DNA from: W11650 sp041844915
GTDB lineage: Bacteria; Bacillota; Clostridia; Lachnospirales; Vallitaleaceae
Assembly (NCBI GenBank): GCA_041844915.1
Contig: JBGZBY010000102.1
Coordinates: 1-18,210, forward strand
Direction of reading: 5' to 3'
Length of the DNA: 18,210 nucleotides
A model generated the notes under the pieces. That model ran no database searches and was not told where the DNA came from. It saw only the letters and a program-made list of their open reading frames with translations. Below, piece by piece: positions 7,950 to 15,777 of the stretch. Within the stretch, counting starts at the first letter, position 1. The number at the start of each line of letters is the position of its first letter. Made by a program: the position numbers and the translations under genes.

Positions 7950-9452
7950 ATGAAAAAAAATTGGACAATCAAGGCGGGCCTGCTGCTGATTTTGGGGCTG
8001 CTGCTTTTGTTTGGAGACAGCAGTCAGGCGGCTGCCGGCGAGCTTGGGTTTTTCGGAGGAATTTCCGAGGGGGAAACACTTCCGAAAATTATGGAGGAAT
8101 ATGTACCGGTAAAAAAAGAAACGAAAAAGGTATATGATTACAAGGAGGTCATCTTTTTTGGAGCGAAGCCGATAGAAATGACCGGAACCATTACAGTAAC
8201 GATGAATACCGATAAGGTGATGACCAGCGAATCGGGCTCTTATGCCGAGGAATATCAGATCAATGCGCGCAATGAGGCGCTGAACGCTTCACTTGACCGG
8301 CGGGTACGACTGACGACCTCATTTCGCAAGCAGGAAAGCCCCTATAGCTTTCAGGTGATCAAAGACTCGAAGCTGGTCAGCTGGGTAGAAACCATTACCG
8401 TTGACGGTAAGACGCTGACCCTTCAGCCGGAAAATACTACCTTTTCCAAATCAACGGCGGAGGACATTACGCCCGGAGTAAGCTATTATACGACGGATGT
8501 GTCCTATGTGGCAACCTATCTAGATGGAGATAAAAAGGCTTATTATGCGACGATGAACGGCAAGATTACTGGCTTTAAGCAGCCGTGGGCAAAGACCGAA
8601 AGTCAGGTGATGGAGCTGAATATTGATTCACCGGCCAATAAATTTCATAGAGATATCCAGATAAAGCCGAGATTGGAAGCCAATCGCAGTATTTATTATG
8701 AAAGCAGCGATCCCTATCAAATCAGCTTTTCTGGCACCTATAATCAAAGATTGGAGAGGAAAGCAACACTTTCTTATGAGATTCGCAATGATGAGCCGAA
8801 TTTGACTGCCAAGCAAAAGGCGAATTCGATTTTGTTTTTGCCGCATAATCCGATTGAAAAGCTGCTGATTCCGAAAAATCTGGAATTTTTGAGCGGACAT
8901 TGGGCGGAGGAAGACATCAAACAATTGTACAGCTTGGGCGTTTATACCGAGATACCGCATCAGGGGATGCAGTATGAGGCGATGAGCCGTGGTGAATATG
9001 TCAAGGCGCTTTGCTTGGCGATGAATGTGGATATCTCCAAGCACAAGAATCCGAAAAAAAATGCGCCGAAGATTTTTGGTGACGTCGCTCCGACGCATCC
9101 GCTTTACCCTTATATCATGGCGGCTTATGACATTCGCATGGTGGACGGAACAGGAGAGAATTTTTCAGTGGATCAGCCGATCACCAGACAAGAGGCTTTT
9201 GCTATTTATATTCGGGTTATCGGCTTGGAACGGCTGGGCGTTATGACTACGCTGCAAACTCCATTTCAGGATGATGCGGAAATTGCGCCATGGGCAAAGC
9301 GAGAAATCATGGCGGGCTATAAAATTGGCGTGATTTTGGGCGACAGCGAGGGCAAGGTTAAGCCGACGCAGTGGTTTACCAAAGCCGAAGCGGCGGCGGT
9401 GATCAACCGGCTGATTAACTATCTGCGCACAGAAATAGGAGCGGCATATTAA
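7950..9452 (+). CDS. Secreted SLH-domain protein with C-terminal S-layer anchors
   Basis: A 500-aa exported surface protein. The ATG follows an AAGGGAG ribosome binding site and lies 12 bp after the previous stop, so the two SLH genes form one unit. Residues 1-29 are a signal peptide (MKKNWTIKAG, a leucine-rich core, then SSQAAA). Residues about 40-300 are polar and beta-rich, with repeated TxTV-type strands and no recognised domain. Three SLH segments sit at the C-terminus: about 310-365 (GHWAEEDIKQLYSLGV), 373-430 (FGDVAPTHPLYPYI ... ITRQEAFAIYIRVIG) and 436-494 (FQDDAEIAPWAKREI ... FTKAEAAAVINRLI). The anchor position is the opposite of its upstream partner. The final 38 codons and stop are duplicated 164 bp downstream. 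Cell-wall attachment is well supported; the role of the middle part is unknown. Confidence 0.85.
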   Translation: MKKNWTIKAGLLLILGLLLLFGDSSQAAAGELGFFGGISEGETLPKIMEEYVPVKKETKKVYDYKEVIFFGAKPIEMTGTITVTMNTDKVMTSESGSYAEEYQINARNEALNASLDRRVRLTTSFRKQESPYSFQVIKDSKLVSWVETITVDGKTLTLQPENTTFSKSTAEDITPGVSYYTTDVSYVATYLDGDKKAYYATMNGKITGFKQPWAKTESQVMELNIDSPANKFHRDIQIKPRLEANRSIYYESSDPYQISFSGTYNQRLERKATLSYEIRNDEPNLTAKQKANSILFLPHNPIEKLLIPKNLEFLSGHWAEEDIKQLYSLGVYTEIPHQGMQYEAMSRGEYVKALCLAMNVDISKHKNPKKNAPKIFGDVAPTHPLYPYIMAAYDIRMVDGTGENFSVDQPITRQEAFAIYIRVIGLERLGVMTTLQTPFQDDAEIAPWAKREIMAGYKIGVILGDSEGKVKPTQWFTKAEAAAVINRLINYLRTEIGAAY

Positions 9453-9461
9453 AAGGCTTTG
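9335..9461 (+). repeat. Tail repeat of the second SLH gene, copy 1
   Basis: This copy is the genuine 3' end of the SLH gene, including its stop codon and 9 bp beyond it. It matches 9499-9625 over 127 bp with only about six substitutions. Confidence 0.9.
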
Positions 9462-9498
9462 TTTGTCGCGAGCAGAGGAAAAAGCGAAGCTTGCTTTG

Positions 9499-9625
9499 TT
9501 TGGGTAACAGTGAGGGCAAGGCTAAGCCGACACAGTGGTTTACCAAAGCCGAAGCGGCGGCGGTGATCAACCGGCTGATTAATTATCTGCGCACAGAAAT
9601 AGGAGCGGCATATTAAAAGGCTTTG
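9499..9625 (+). pseudogene. Detached duplicate of the SLH gene 3' end
   Basis: An orphan copy of the last SLH half-domain (GNSEGKAKPTQWFTKAEAAA and on to the stop). Compared with the gene, four of six differences are synonymous (for example GGC/GGT, AGC/AGT, ACG/ACA, AAC/AAT) and two change a residue (D to N, V to A). There is no start codon or ribosome binding site in front, so it is not translated on its own. The pattern suggests a full or longer paralogue once stood here. Confidence 0.8.
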
Positions 9626-9680
9626 CCTGCCACAAGTAGAGTGAGAAAGCAAACAGCAGTTTTATAAAAACATGAAAACA

Positions 9681-9715
9681 CCCGCCGGGAAAAGCTTTCC
9701 GGCGGGTAAATTTTT
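9681..9715 (+). terminator. Strong intrinsic terminator of the SLH unit
   Basis: CCCGCCGG (9681-9688) pairs perfectly with CCGGCGGG (9699-9706), extended inside by G-U and A-U pairs around a short loop, then TAAATTTTT. It lies after the detached SLH tail, so transcription of the SLH genes would run through that copy before ending. Confidence 0.85.
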
Positions 9716-9819
9716 ACAGCGCAACAGCTGCCGGAAAAAATGATTGGCGGAAGCGGCAAAGGAACTGCTGTCCGGCAAAAGACCGATTGTCCAAAATTGA
9801 GGATAGGAGAGCTTCTTGG

Positions 9820-9875
9820 CCAACTTTTCTGAAAGGATTTCTTACAAATATTGCTGTGCGGACTTGAATAGGCGA
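9820..9875 (+). repeat. Intergenic direct repeat, copy 1
   Basis: Begins CCAACTTTTCTGAAAGGATT and ends GACTTGAATAGGCGA; it matches 9965-10020 over 56 bp with a handful of substitutions. It does not derive from any gene in this window that I can recognise. Confidence 0.75.
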
Positions 9876-9964
9876 GTTTTTGCTGGAGGCCGTTTTAGCT
9901 GGGAAATTGGAAATTGGGCAAAGAGGCAGTTCTAAATTTTATGCTTATTAGGAAAGCTTTTCGA

Positions 9965-10020
9965 CAAACTTTTCTGAAGAGATTTCTTGCAAATATTGCT
10001 ATACGGACTTGAATAGACGA
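9965..10020 (+). repeat. Intergenic direct repeat, copy 2
   Basis: The second copy, offset by 145 bp, begins CAAACTTTTCTGAAGAGATT. The two copies share the core AAATATTGCT and GACTTGAATAG. The rest of 9716-10109 holds no gene that I can support. Confidence 0.75.
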
Positions 10021-10109
10021 CTTTCTGTCAGCGAGGCCGGCTTAACAGGACGAGAGCTTGCTTGGCGGCCGATCCCGATGCGGACAAGGCGGCAAATATC
10101 AAGTTTAAG

Positions 10110-10138
10110 TTGAAAAAGCCGTCGACTTATAGTAAGAT
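10110..10138 (+). promoter_or_regulatory. Sigma-A promoter for the S41 peptidase gene
   Basis: TTGAAA (10110-10115), 17 bp spacing, TAAGAT (10133-10138). The predicted start is near 10145, giving a leader of roughly 120 nt before the ATG at 10264. Confidence 0.55.
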
Positions 10139-10263
10139 GAAAACAAAAGCAGATGTATGAAGCGGTAAATGACGAGAGGATTTGGCTGGAGCTTAAGGCG
10201 AAAAAAGAAAGCGACGGACCGCTTAATAGAAGATGGCCGGAAGGCAGCGGAAGGGAGAAGGAA

Positions 10264-11649
10264 ATGAAAAAAGGATTTAAGCAAGCGATTGCGGCGGCGC
10301 TGTCATTCATTATCGTATGGGGAAGTCTGTTGCCGGTTTCGGCGCAGGAGTATTCGCAAATGTTTGAACAGGTGATGAACCGGATTGAGCAGGATTACAC
10401 CGGCAATGTCAGCAGGCAGGAGCTGTTTGAAGCGGCGATGAAGGGAATGTTTGAGCGGTTGGATGAATATTCGGAATTTTTTGACTACGAGCAGACTCGC
10501 CGCTTTGAGAAAAGCATTAACAAAAATTTTGAAGGCATCGGCATTCAATTTCGACGGGAAAACAAGGATTTTGTGGTTGTCAAGCTGATTCTCGGAGGCA
10601 GTGCCGGAGAAGGCGGTATTTTGGTCGGGGATATCCTGCTGGGAGCCGATGGCGTCAGCTTTGAGGGAATGACCACGACGGATGAGGTGGCTGCGAAGAT
10701 TTTGGGTGAAAAGGGAACCTATGTAACGGTGGAGGTAAAGCGGGGGCAGCAAAAGCTAAGTTTTCGCTTGGAACGCCGAAGTCTGCATTTGCCGACGGTC
10801 GAGCAGCCTGCATGGAAGGAGCTGCCGATTGACTGGCCGGCGGGGCTTGAACTAAAATCTTTGCTTTATATTGCGATTAGCAGCTTTGGTGAGGAAACGG
10901 CTGCGGAGTTTAAGAGCATTCTGGAACTTCCTGAAAATAAGGCGGCCAAGCTTCTGATTTTGGATCTGCGGGACAACGGTGGAGGCTATGTCCATTCGGT
11001 AATAGAGATTGCGCGGATGCTGATACCGAAAGGAAAAATCGTCAGCTTTCGGGATAATCAGCAGCAAGAAGAAGTTTATTATTCTGAATTGGAGCAAATT
11101 CCCTATGCAAATATTATTGTTCTTGTCAATAAAAATTCCGCTTCGGCAGCTGAGATTTTAGCGGCGGCGCTGAAGGATTCAGGCATAGGGATTTTGGTGG
11201 GCGAAAGAACCTTCGGTAAGGGAGTGGCGCAGGAAATCCTTAGTTTGGCAGGAGGGGAATACAGCTTTAAACTGACTTTTAAGGATTTCTTTACGCCAAA
11301 CGGTGACCCTGTGCATAAGCTGGGCGTTGCGCCGCATGTACTGGTGGAAACGCCGAATTATATTATTTCTGACCGGCGATTTTTTATCGGCGATGAAAAT
11401 GAAACCATTGACAGAGCGGAAAAAATTCTGAAATATTTGGGCTATTTTGAATACACTCCGGATAATAAATACGGGGAGGAAACTCTGCCGGCAGTTTTGG
11501 CTTTTCAAAAGGAGAATGGTCTGGGACAGTATCCGGTTTTGGATTTTACCACACAAAGTGCATTGAATACCGCACTCAGAAGGGAATTGAGCCGAAAGGA
11601 TCGGGTGCTGGAGGCGGCGCTGGCGGAAGCGGCCAAAAAATTAAAATAA
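10264..11649 (+). CDS. ctpA: C-terminal processing peptidase (S41) with PDZ domain
   Basis: A 461-aa exported serine protease of the CtpA/CtpB/Prc family, which cleaves protein substrates at the cell envelope. The ATG at 10264 has AGGGAGAAGG just upstream; an in-frame ATG at 10153 would place a charged stretch before the signal peptide and is rejected. Residues 1-26 are a signal peptide or membrane anchor (LSFIIVWGSLLPVSAQ). The N-terminal helical part (DYTGNVSRQELFEAAM, LDEYSEFF) is followed by a PDZ domain (about 88-170, EGIGIQFRREN) and the S41 core with LRDNGGGY. The catalytic residues are S294 in NKNSASAAE, K319 in FGKGVAQE and Q323. The last 90 residues (KILKYLGYFEY, AVLAFQKENG) look like a peptidoglycan-binding domain, which would place the enzyme at the wall. 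CtpB relatives act in sporulation signalling, but nothing here shows that role. Confidence 0.9.
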   Translation: MKKGFKQAIAAALSFIIVWGSLLPVSAQEYSQMFEQVMNRIEQDYTGNVSRQELFEAAMKGMFERLDEYSEFFDYEQTRRFEKSINKNFEGIGIQFRRENKDFVVVKLILGGSAGEGGILVGDILLGADGVSFEGMTTTDEVAAKILGEKGTYVTVEVKRGQQKLSFRLERRSLHLPTVEQPAWKELPIDWPAGLELKSLLYIAISSFGEETAAEFKSILELPENKAAKLLILDLRDNGGGYVHSVIEIARMLIPKGKIVSFRDNQQQEEVYYSELEQIPYANIIVLVNKNSASAAEILAAALKDSGIGILVGERTFGKGVAQEILSLAGGEYSFKLTFKDFFTPNGDPVHKLGVAPHVLVETPNYIISDRRFFIGDENETIDRAEKILKYLGYFEYTPDNKYGEETLPAVLAFQKENGLGQYPVLDFTTQSALNTALRRELSRKDRVLEAALAEAAKKLK

Positions 11650-11681
11650 AAGTGGGACGGCTTACTTCTAGCATAGACCAT

Positions 11682-11730
11682 TTCTCAAGGTAATTCAGTC
11701 CTGCTTTAAAACTAGAAATTACTTTGAGAA
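11682..11730. other. Long imperfect inverted repeat between ctpA and pyrG
   Basis: TTCTCAAGGTAATT (11682-11695) can pair with AATTACTTTGAGAA (11717-11730) over 14 bp with one G-U pair and a 21-nt loop. No U-tract follows, so it is not a standard terminator. It lies upstream of the pyrG promoter and could stabilise the ctpA transcript end or bind a regulator. Confidence 0.5.
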
Positions 11731-11773
11731 TTATCGGAGAATTAAGGCATTTATGGAAAATCGGTAAAGCATA

Positions 11774-11802
11774 TTGACAGAAGGAAAAGAACTGGATAAA
11801 AT
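11774..11802 (+). promoter_or_regulatory. Consensus promoter for pyrG
   Basis: TTGACA (11774-11779), exactly 17 bp spacing, TAAAAT (11797-11802). The transcript should start near 11809, leaving a leader of about 94 nt before the pyrG ATG. Confidence 0.7.
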
Positions 11803-11815
11803 AAAAACTTGTGTA

Positions 11816-11842
11816 AGAAAACACCGCATGGTTCTGTTTTCT
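11816..11842 (+). promoter_or_regulatory. Hairpin in the pyrG leader
   Basis: AGAAAACA (11816-11823) pairs perfectly with TGTTTTCT (11835-11842); the interior ACC GCAT GGT can form a further small stem. It begins only a few nucleotides after the predicted transcript start. No U-run follows. It may protect the 5' end or have a regulatory role; function not shown. Confidence 0.45.
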
Positions 11843-11902
11843 CAAATCGGGGCGTAGGTGCGGGCAAACGAAGGGACAAAGCAAAATTGGTGGAGGTTGA
11901 AA

Positions 11903-13504
11903 ATGCAGTATATTTTTGTAACGGGCGGAGTTGTTTCCGGTCTGGGAAAAGGGATCACAGCAGCGTCCCTAGGCAGACTTTTAAAGGCAAGAGGTTATAG
12001 CGTGACCATTCAGAAATTTGACCCCTATATCAATATTGATCCAGGAACGATGAGCCCGTATCAGCATGGCGAGGTCTTTGTTACCGAGGATGGAGCGGAA
12101 ACGGATCTGGACATCGGACACTATGAGCGCTTTATTGATGAAAATTTAACAAAAGAAAATAACATCACCACCGGCAAGATCTATTGGTCGGTATTAAATA
12201 AGGAAAGAAAAGGCGAGTTTTTGGGCGCTACCGTTCAGGTGATTCCGCACATTACCAATGCGATTAAGGAAAGAGTCTACCGAGTCGGCAAGAACAATCG
12301 CTCCGATATCGTCATTACCGAGATTGGCGGTACAGTTGGAGATATTGAAAGCCAGCCCTACATTGAAGCTATCCGGCAGGTGGCGTCCGAGGTTGGGCGG
12401 GAAAATGTCGTATATATTCATGTGACGCTGATTCCGTATTTGAAGATGGGCGGCGAGATGAAGTCCAAGCCGACCCAGCACTCTGTTAAGGAACTGCGAG
12501 CAATGGGAATAACACCGGATATTTTGGTTTGCCGGACGGAGCATCGTATGTCGCAGGATATGATTGATAAGCTGGCGCTGTTTTGCAATGTGCAGAAGGA
12601 TTCGGTTATTCAAAATCTAGACGCTGAGTTTTTATACGAGGTGCCGCTGATGATGGAAAAGGAGGGGCTGGCAGATATTGTTTGTCGTCATTTGAAGCTG
12701 GACTGCGGTCGGCCTGATCTGTCCGAATGGAAGGCGCTGGTGGAAAAGGAAAGGAGTCTGTCGGAGAAAGCACTCAAAATTGCTTTGGTCGGTAAATATG
12801 TCGAGCTGCACGACGCCTATTTGTCAATTGTCGAGGCGCTCAAGCATGCCGGGATTCAGCAGGATCGGGCAGTGGAATTTTTATGGATTAACGCCGAGGA
12901 TATTTCTGCGGGCAATGCCGACGAGATGCTGAAGGAGGCCGACGGCATACTGGTGCCGGGCGGCTTTGGCGACCGAGGGATTGAGGGAAAGATAGAAACG
13001 ATTCGCTATGCCAGAGAAAAGCGGATTCCGTTTTTTGGCATTTGCTTGGGAATGCAGGCGGCGGTGATTGAATTTGCCCGTAATGTAGCCGGCTTGACTG
13101 GAGCGCACAGCACTGAGCTGAATCCGGAAACGGCCTATCCGGTAATTGATATTATGCCGGAGCAAAAGGATATTGACGAAAAAGGCGGCACGATGCGGCT
13201 GGGAGCATATCCCTGCAAGCTTAAGACCGGTACGAGAACCTATGAGCAATATCAGAGCGAATTGATTTATGAAAGACATCGTCATCGTTATGAATTTAAC
13301 AATGAATTTCGGGAAAATTTGACGGCGGCGGGGCTGGTTATCGCTGGACTTTCGCCGGACGAGCAGCTGGTGGAGATTGTCGAGCTGCCGGAGCATCCGT
13401 ATTTTGTGGCGGTGCAGTTCCATCCGGAGTTTAAGTCCAGACCGAATCGTCAGCATCCGCTTTTTGCCGGCTTTATCGGAGCAATGAAAGCGGCGAAAAA
13501 ATAA
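11903..13504 (+). CDS. pyrG: CTP synthase
   Basis: A 533-aa cytoplasmic enzyme that makes CTP from UTP, ATP and glutamine, the last step of pyrimidine nucleotide synthesis. The synthetase half begins at residue 1 with YIFVTGGVVSGLGKG (K16 in the ATP-binding loop) and contains the acidic EDGAETDLDIGHYERF Mg/ATP site. The class I glutamine amidotransferase half (from about residue 290) has PGGFGDRG, nucleophile C381 in GICLGMQ, and H507 and E509 in QFHPEF. Length and order are those of the family. The ATG at 11903 is preceded by GGAGG at 11892-11896; an upstream in-frame GTG at 11858 would add residues no family member has. It has its own promoter and a structured leader. Product CTP inhibition and UTP/GTP control are family knowledge. 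Confidence 0.97.
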   Translation: MQYIFVTGGVVSGLGKGITAASLGRLLKARGYSVTIQKFDPYINIDPGTMSPYQHGEVFVTEDGAETDLDIGHYERFIDENLTKENNITTGKIYWSVLNKERKGEFLGATVQVIPHITNAIKERVYRVGKNNRSDIVITEIGGTVGDIESQPYIEAIRQVASEVGRENVVYIHVTLIPYLKMGGEMKSKPTQHSVKELRAMGITPDILVCRTEHRMSQDMIDKLALFCNVQKDSVIQNLDAEFLYEVPLMMEKEGLADIVCRHLKLDCGRPDLSEWKALVEKERSLSEKALKIALVGKYVELHDAYLSIVEALKHAGIQQDRAVEFLWINAEDISAGNADEMLKEADGILVPGGFGDRGIEGKIETIRYAREKRIPFFGICLGMQAAVIEFARNVAGLTGAHSTELNPETAYPVIDIMPEQKDIDEKGGTMRLGAYPCKLKTGTRTYEQYQSELIYERHRHRYEFNNEFRENLTAAGLVIAGLSPDEQLVEIVELPEHPYFVAVQFHPEFKSRPNRQHPLFAGFIGAMKAAKK

Positions 13505-13543
13505 AGGAAAAATAGCAACCACTTCATAGAGAAAGGGCAAAAA

Positions 13544-14644
13544 ATGGGGATTTTTGCAAAAATTAAAGAAAAACTGGATTCCCTTTGGAAGCCGTATGAG
13601 GTTACCTATATCGGCGGCTACGACGTAAAAGAGCTTAGGGAAAGCGAAGATCCGGCGACGCTTTTGGCGGGCTGGCAGGCGGAGAATGAAGCGGCACTGG
13701 CAGAGCATTTGCCCAGAGTGCGTCGGAATGAGCGAAGGATGCTTTTGCTGGAGCGCTTTCTTCGGTTTCCGGAGCGGCGAAGAAACGCCCTTATACAAAT
13801 GGCGAAGCAGTACGCCTCCCGACATGTGCAGAAGCAGGAGGCGAAAAGTCATCATGAAGAAATGCGGGAGTATTTGAGCAAGCTCAATGATTTGACCTTT
13901 GATGAGGATTTGCCCAAGGTACTGAAGCTGATCGAGGAAAATGAGCTGGAATTTCAAAAGGTGCAGCAGGATCTAAGCTATTTGGAAGGGGAGCGTTCTT
14001 CTCTGGAATATGAGTTTAAACGCAGCCGAATCGGCCTGCTGATTACAGGAATTGTCCTTTATATTGCGATTGCAGCTTCGGTTTTGGGTACGATCTTTTT
14101 GTTTCTTCTCTCTAGACGACAGGATATTTTTGTTCCGGCAGTGATTTTGATTTTGAGCGTCGGCTTTTTCGGGATTTGGGCGGCGGTTTTTCGGCGCTAT
14201 TTCCGGAGCGCCATCGAGAAAAACGGCAAGCTTCAGCAGAGGGCGGTCAAGCTGACGAATAAGGTCAAGCTCAAATATGTGCGCTATCGTCATTTGCTGG
14301 ACTATGAGTACAAAAAATATGAAATCAACAGCTCCGAGGCATTGCGGCTTCGCTATGAGATATTTTTAAAAGAAAGAAATCAGCGCCAGAGATACGAGGA
14401 TCTGGAAAAACAGCAAAGACTAACGGCACTGGATATTGCGCGGGAAATGGCGTCCATGCTTCCCGAAAAGGAGGAGGATTTGATCGACCTGTTTTTGCAG
14501 GATTCTGATTTTTATGCCGGAGTGGAAGGAAGAAAACGTCTGGAGCAGCGTCTGGCGGAGGAAAAAGCGGAGCTGGAGCGGCGCAGCCGTGAGCTGGAAA
14601 ATGATCAAAGAGTTCTCCGGCAAATGGAAGGAATGCTGGACTAA
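13544..14644 (+). CDS. Unknown coiled-coil membrane protein (two TM segments)
   Basis: I do not recognise this 366-aa protein. It is highly charged and helical. Residues about 1-160 are rich in E/K/R with heptad-like stretches (LPKVLKLIEENELEFQKVQQ). Two adjacent membrane segments lie near 163-186 (LLITGIVLYIAIAASVLG) and 192-213 (VPAVILILSVGFFGIWAAVF), joined by a very short loop. Residues 214-366 form a second long coiled coil, ending ELERRSRELENDQRVLRQ. The topology would leave both coiled coils on the same side, probably the cytoplasm, given no signal peptide and basic flanks. A ribosome binding site (GAAAGGG) precedes the ATG, 39 bp after pyrG, so it probably shares the pyrG transcript. 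The architecture suggests a structural or envelope-associated scaffold; no enzyme motif was seen. Confidence 0.75.
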   Translation: MGIFAKIKEKLDSLWKPYEVTYIGGYDVKELRESEDPATLLAGWQAENEAALAEHLPRVRRNERRMLLLERFLRFPERRRNALIQMAKQYASRHVQKQEAKSHHEEMREYLSKLNDLTFDEDLPKVLKLIEENELEFQKVQQDLSYLEGERSSLEYEFKRSRIGLLITGIVLYIAIAASVLGTIFLFLLSRRQDIFVPAVILILSVGFFGIWAAVFRRYFRSAIEKNGKLQQRAVKLTNKVKLKYVRYRHLLDYEYKKYEINSSEALRLRYEIFLKERNQRQRYEDLEKQQRLTALDIAREMASMLPEKEEDLIDLFLQDSDFYAGVEGRKRLEQRLAEEKAELERRSRELENDQRVLRQMEGMLD

Positions 14645-14799
14645 AAGGGCTATTTGGCTATCCGAAGAAAGGAACTTTTGAGCCTTTTCTTCAGGTGCTG
14701 CCCAAACAAGGCGCAAAGGCGTAGCTTATGTCGGTGCAGAAGGAAAAAAGTATCCGGAAAGCAGCTGGCGGAGGAAAAAGCAGAGAAATGAGGAATGCC

Positions 14800-15654
14800 A
14801 TGAAGTATCGAGAATTGCTCAATGACGGCAGAAGGAGGCTTTTGGTTGCAGGTAAGCCGGAAAGCGATGCCAGAGCCCTGCTGCTTTTTTTAAAGCAATG
14901 GGATCTGCACAAATATCTGCTGACGGCAGAAGAGGATGCAGCGGACGAGGAAATCGAACAATATGCTGCTTTGTTGGAAAAAAGACTTGTCGGGATACCT
15001 CTGCAGCAAATCAGCGGAATTCAGAGCTTTTATGGCTATGACATTGCAATTTCGCCGGAGGTGCTGACACCGCGTCCGGAAACCGAGCTTTTGGTGGAGC
15101 GGGCGCTGACGGAGCTGCAAACGAAGCTGCGGCCGAGGGTACTCGATCTCTGCACTGGTAGCGGCTGCATTGCTGTAACAATGGCAGCGGAAAATAAGAA
15201 TTTGCAGATTGTTGCCATTGATATTTCGGAGAAAGCGCTGGAGATGGCAAGAAAAAATGGCTTGACACATCAAGTCAATGATCGAATTCTTTGGCTGCAA
15301 AGCGATTTATTTGTGGAACTGACCGACGAGCATTTTGACCTGATTATCAGCAACCCGCCCTATATTCCGACTGCGGAAATCGAGGAGTTGGAAGCGGAGG
15401 TTCGCCAATACGATCCGCTTCTTGCGCTTGACGGCGGAGCCGACGGACTGGAGTTTTACCGGCGAATTGCGCGCGATGCAGGAAAATATATGAATTTGAC
15501 AGGCGGTCAGCTTTTGCTGGAGATTGGTGCAGGGCAGGGCAAGGCGGTTGCCGAGCTTCTGCAAAAAGAAGGCTGGCGAGGGATTCAAATCTTACCGGAT
15601 TTGACCGGCAGAGAACGGATAATCCAAGCGAATTGGAACGGGAGTAAGAAGTAA
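14800..15654 (+). CDS. prmC: Peptide chain release factor glutamine methyltransferase
   Basis: A 284-aa cytoplasmic SAM-dependent methyltransferase (HemK/PrmC) that N5-methylates the glutamine of the GGQ motif in release factors. The N-terminal helical domain (KYRELLNDGRRRLLVAG) binds the factor. The catalytic domain has the TPRPETELLVE entry motif, the SAM loop VLDLCTGSGCIAV (residues 114-126) and the substrate-binding NPPY at 185-188. ATG 14800 is chosen because family proteins start close to this point and a purine-rich AGGA lies just upstream; in-frame ATGs at 14728 and 14788 would give longer, atypical N-termini. Its substrate RF1 is encoded next, separated by 474 bp filled with copies of the prmC tail. 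The C-terminus (PDLTGRERIIQANW) is the normal family end. Confidence 0.93.
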   Translation: MKYRELLNDGRRRLLVAGKPESDARALLLFLKQWDLHKYLLTAEEDAADEEIEQYAALLEKRLVGIPLQQISGIQSFYGYDIAISPEVLTPRPETELLVERALTELQTKLRPRVLDLCTGSGCIAVTMAAENKNLQIVAIDISEKALEMARKNGLTHQVNDRILWLQSDLFVELTDEHFDLIISNPPYIPTAEIEELEAEVRQYDPLLALDGGADGLEFYRRIARDAGKYMNLTGGQLLLEIGAGQGKAVAELLQKEGWRGIQILPDLTGRERIIQANWNGSKK

Positions 15655-15665
15655 TAGCCAGATTT
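15559..15665 (+). repeat. prmC tail repeat, copy 1 (in the gene)
   Basis: The genuine last 31 codons of prmC, its stop and the bases up to GCCAGATTT. It is the reference for two further copies directly downstream. Confidence 0.85.
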
Positions 15666-15777
15666 TTGCAAGAGCAGAGCTGGGAGGAGATTCAAAGTCT
15701 ACCGGACTTGACCGGCAGAGAGCGCAAAATTCAAGTGAATTGGAATGGGGAAAGAAGCGGCAGTCGGATTTTGCCAA
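15666..15777 (+). repeat. prmC tail repeat, copy 2 (detached)
   Basis: Offset by 107 bp from copy 1. It still reads as PrmC C-terminus: LQEQSWEEIQSLPDLTGRER followed by KIQVNWNG, close to the gene's LQKEGWRGIQILPDLTGRER and IIQANWNG. It lacks a start and reads through where the gene stops. Confidence 0.85.

Noticed and set aside
11858..11902. GTG at 11858 as the pyrG start
   Set aside because: It adds residues absent from CTP synthases, while ATG 11903 has GGAGG at the right distance.
12881..13957. 358-aa open frame on the - strand across pyrG and the coiled-coil gene
   Set aside because: It overlaps two well-supported + strand genes, has no family similarity I can see, and is a mirror frame of biased codon use.
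14664..14692. Hairpin GAAGAAAGG / CCTTTTCTTC before prmC as a terminator
   Set aside because: It has a bulge, no U-run after it, and weak A/T pairs; not convincing.
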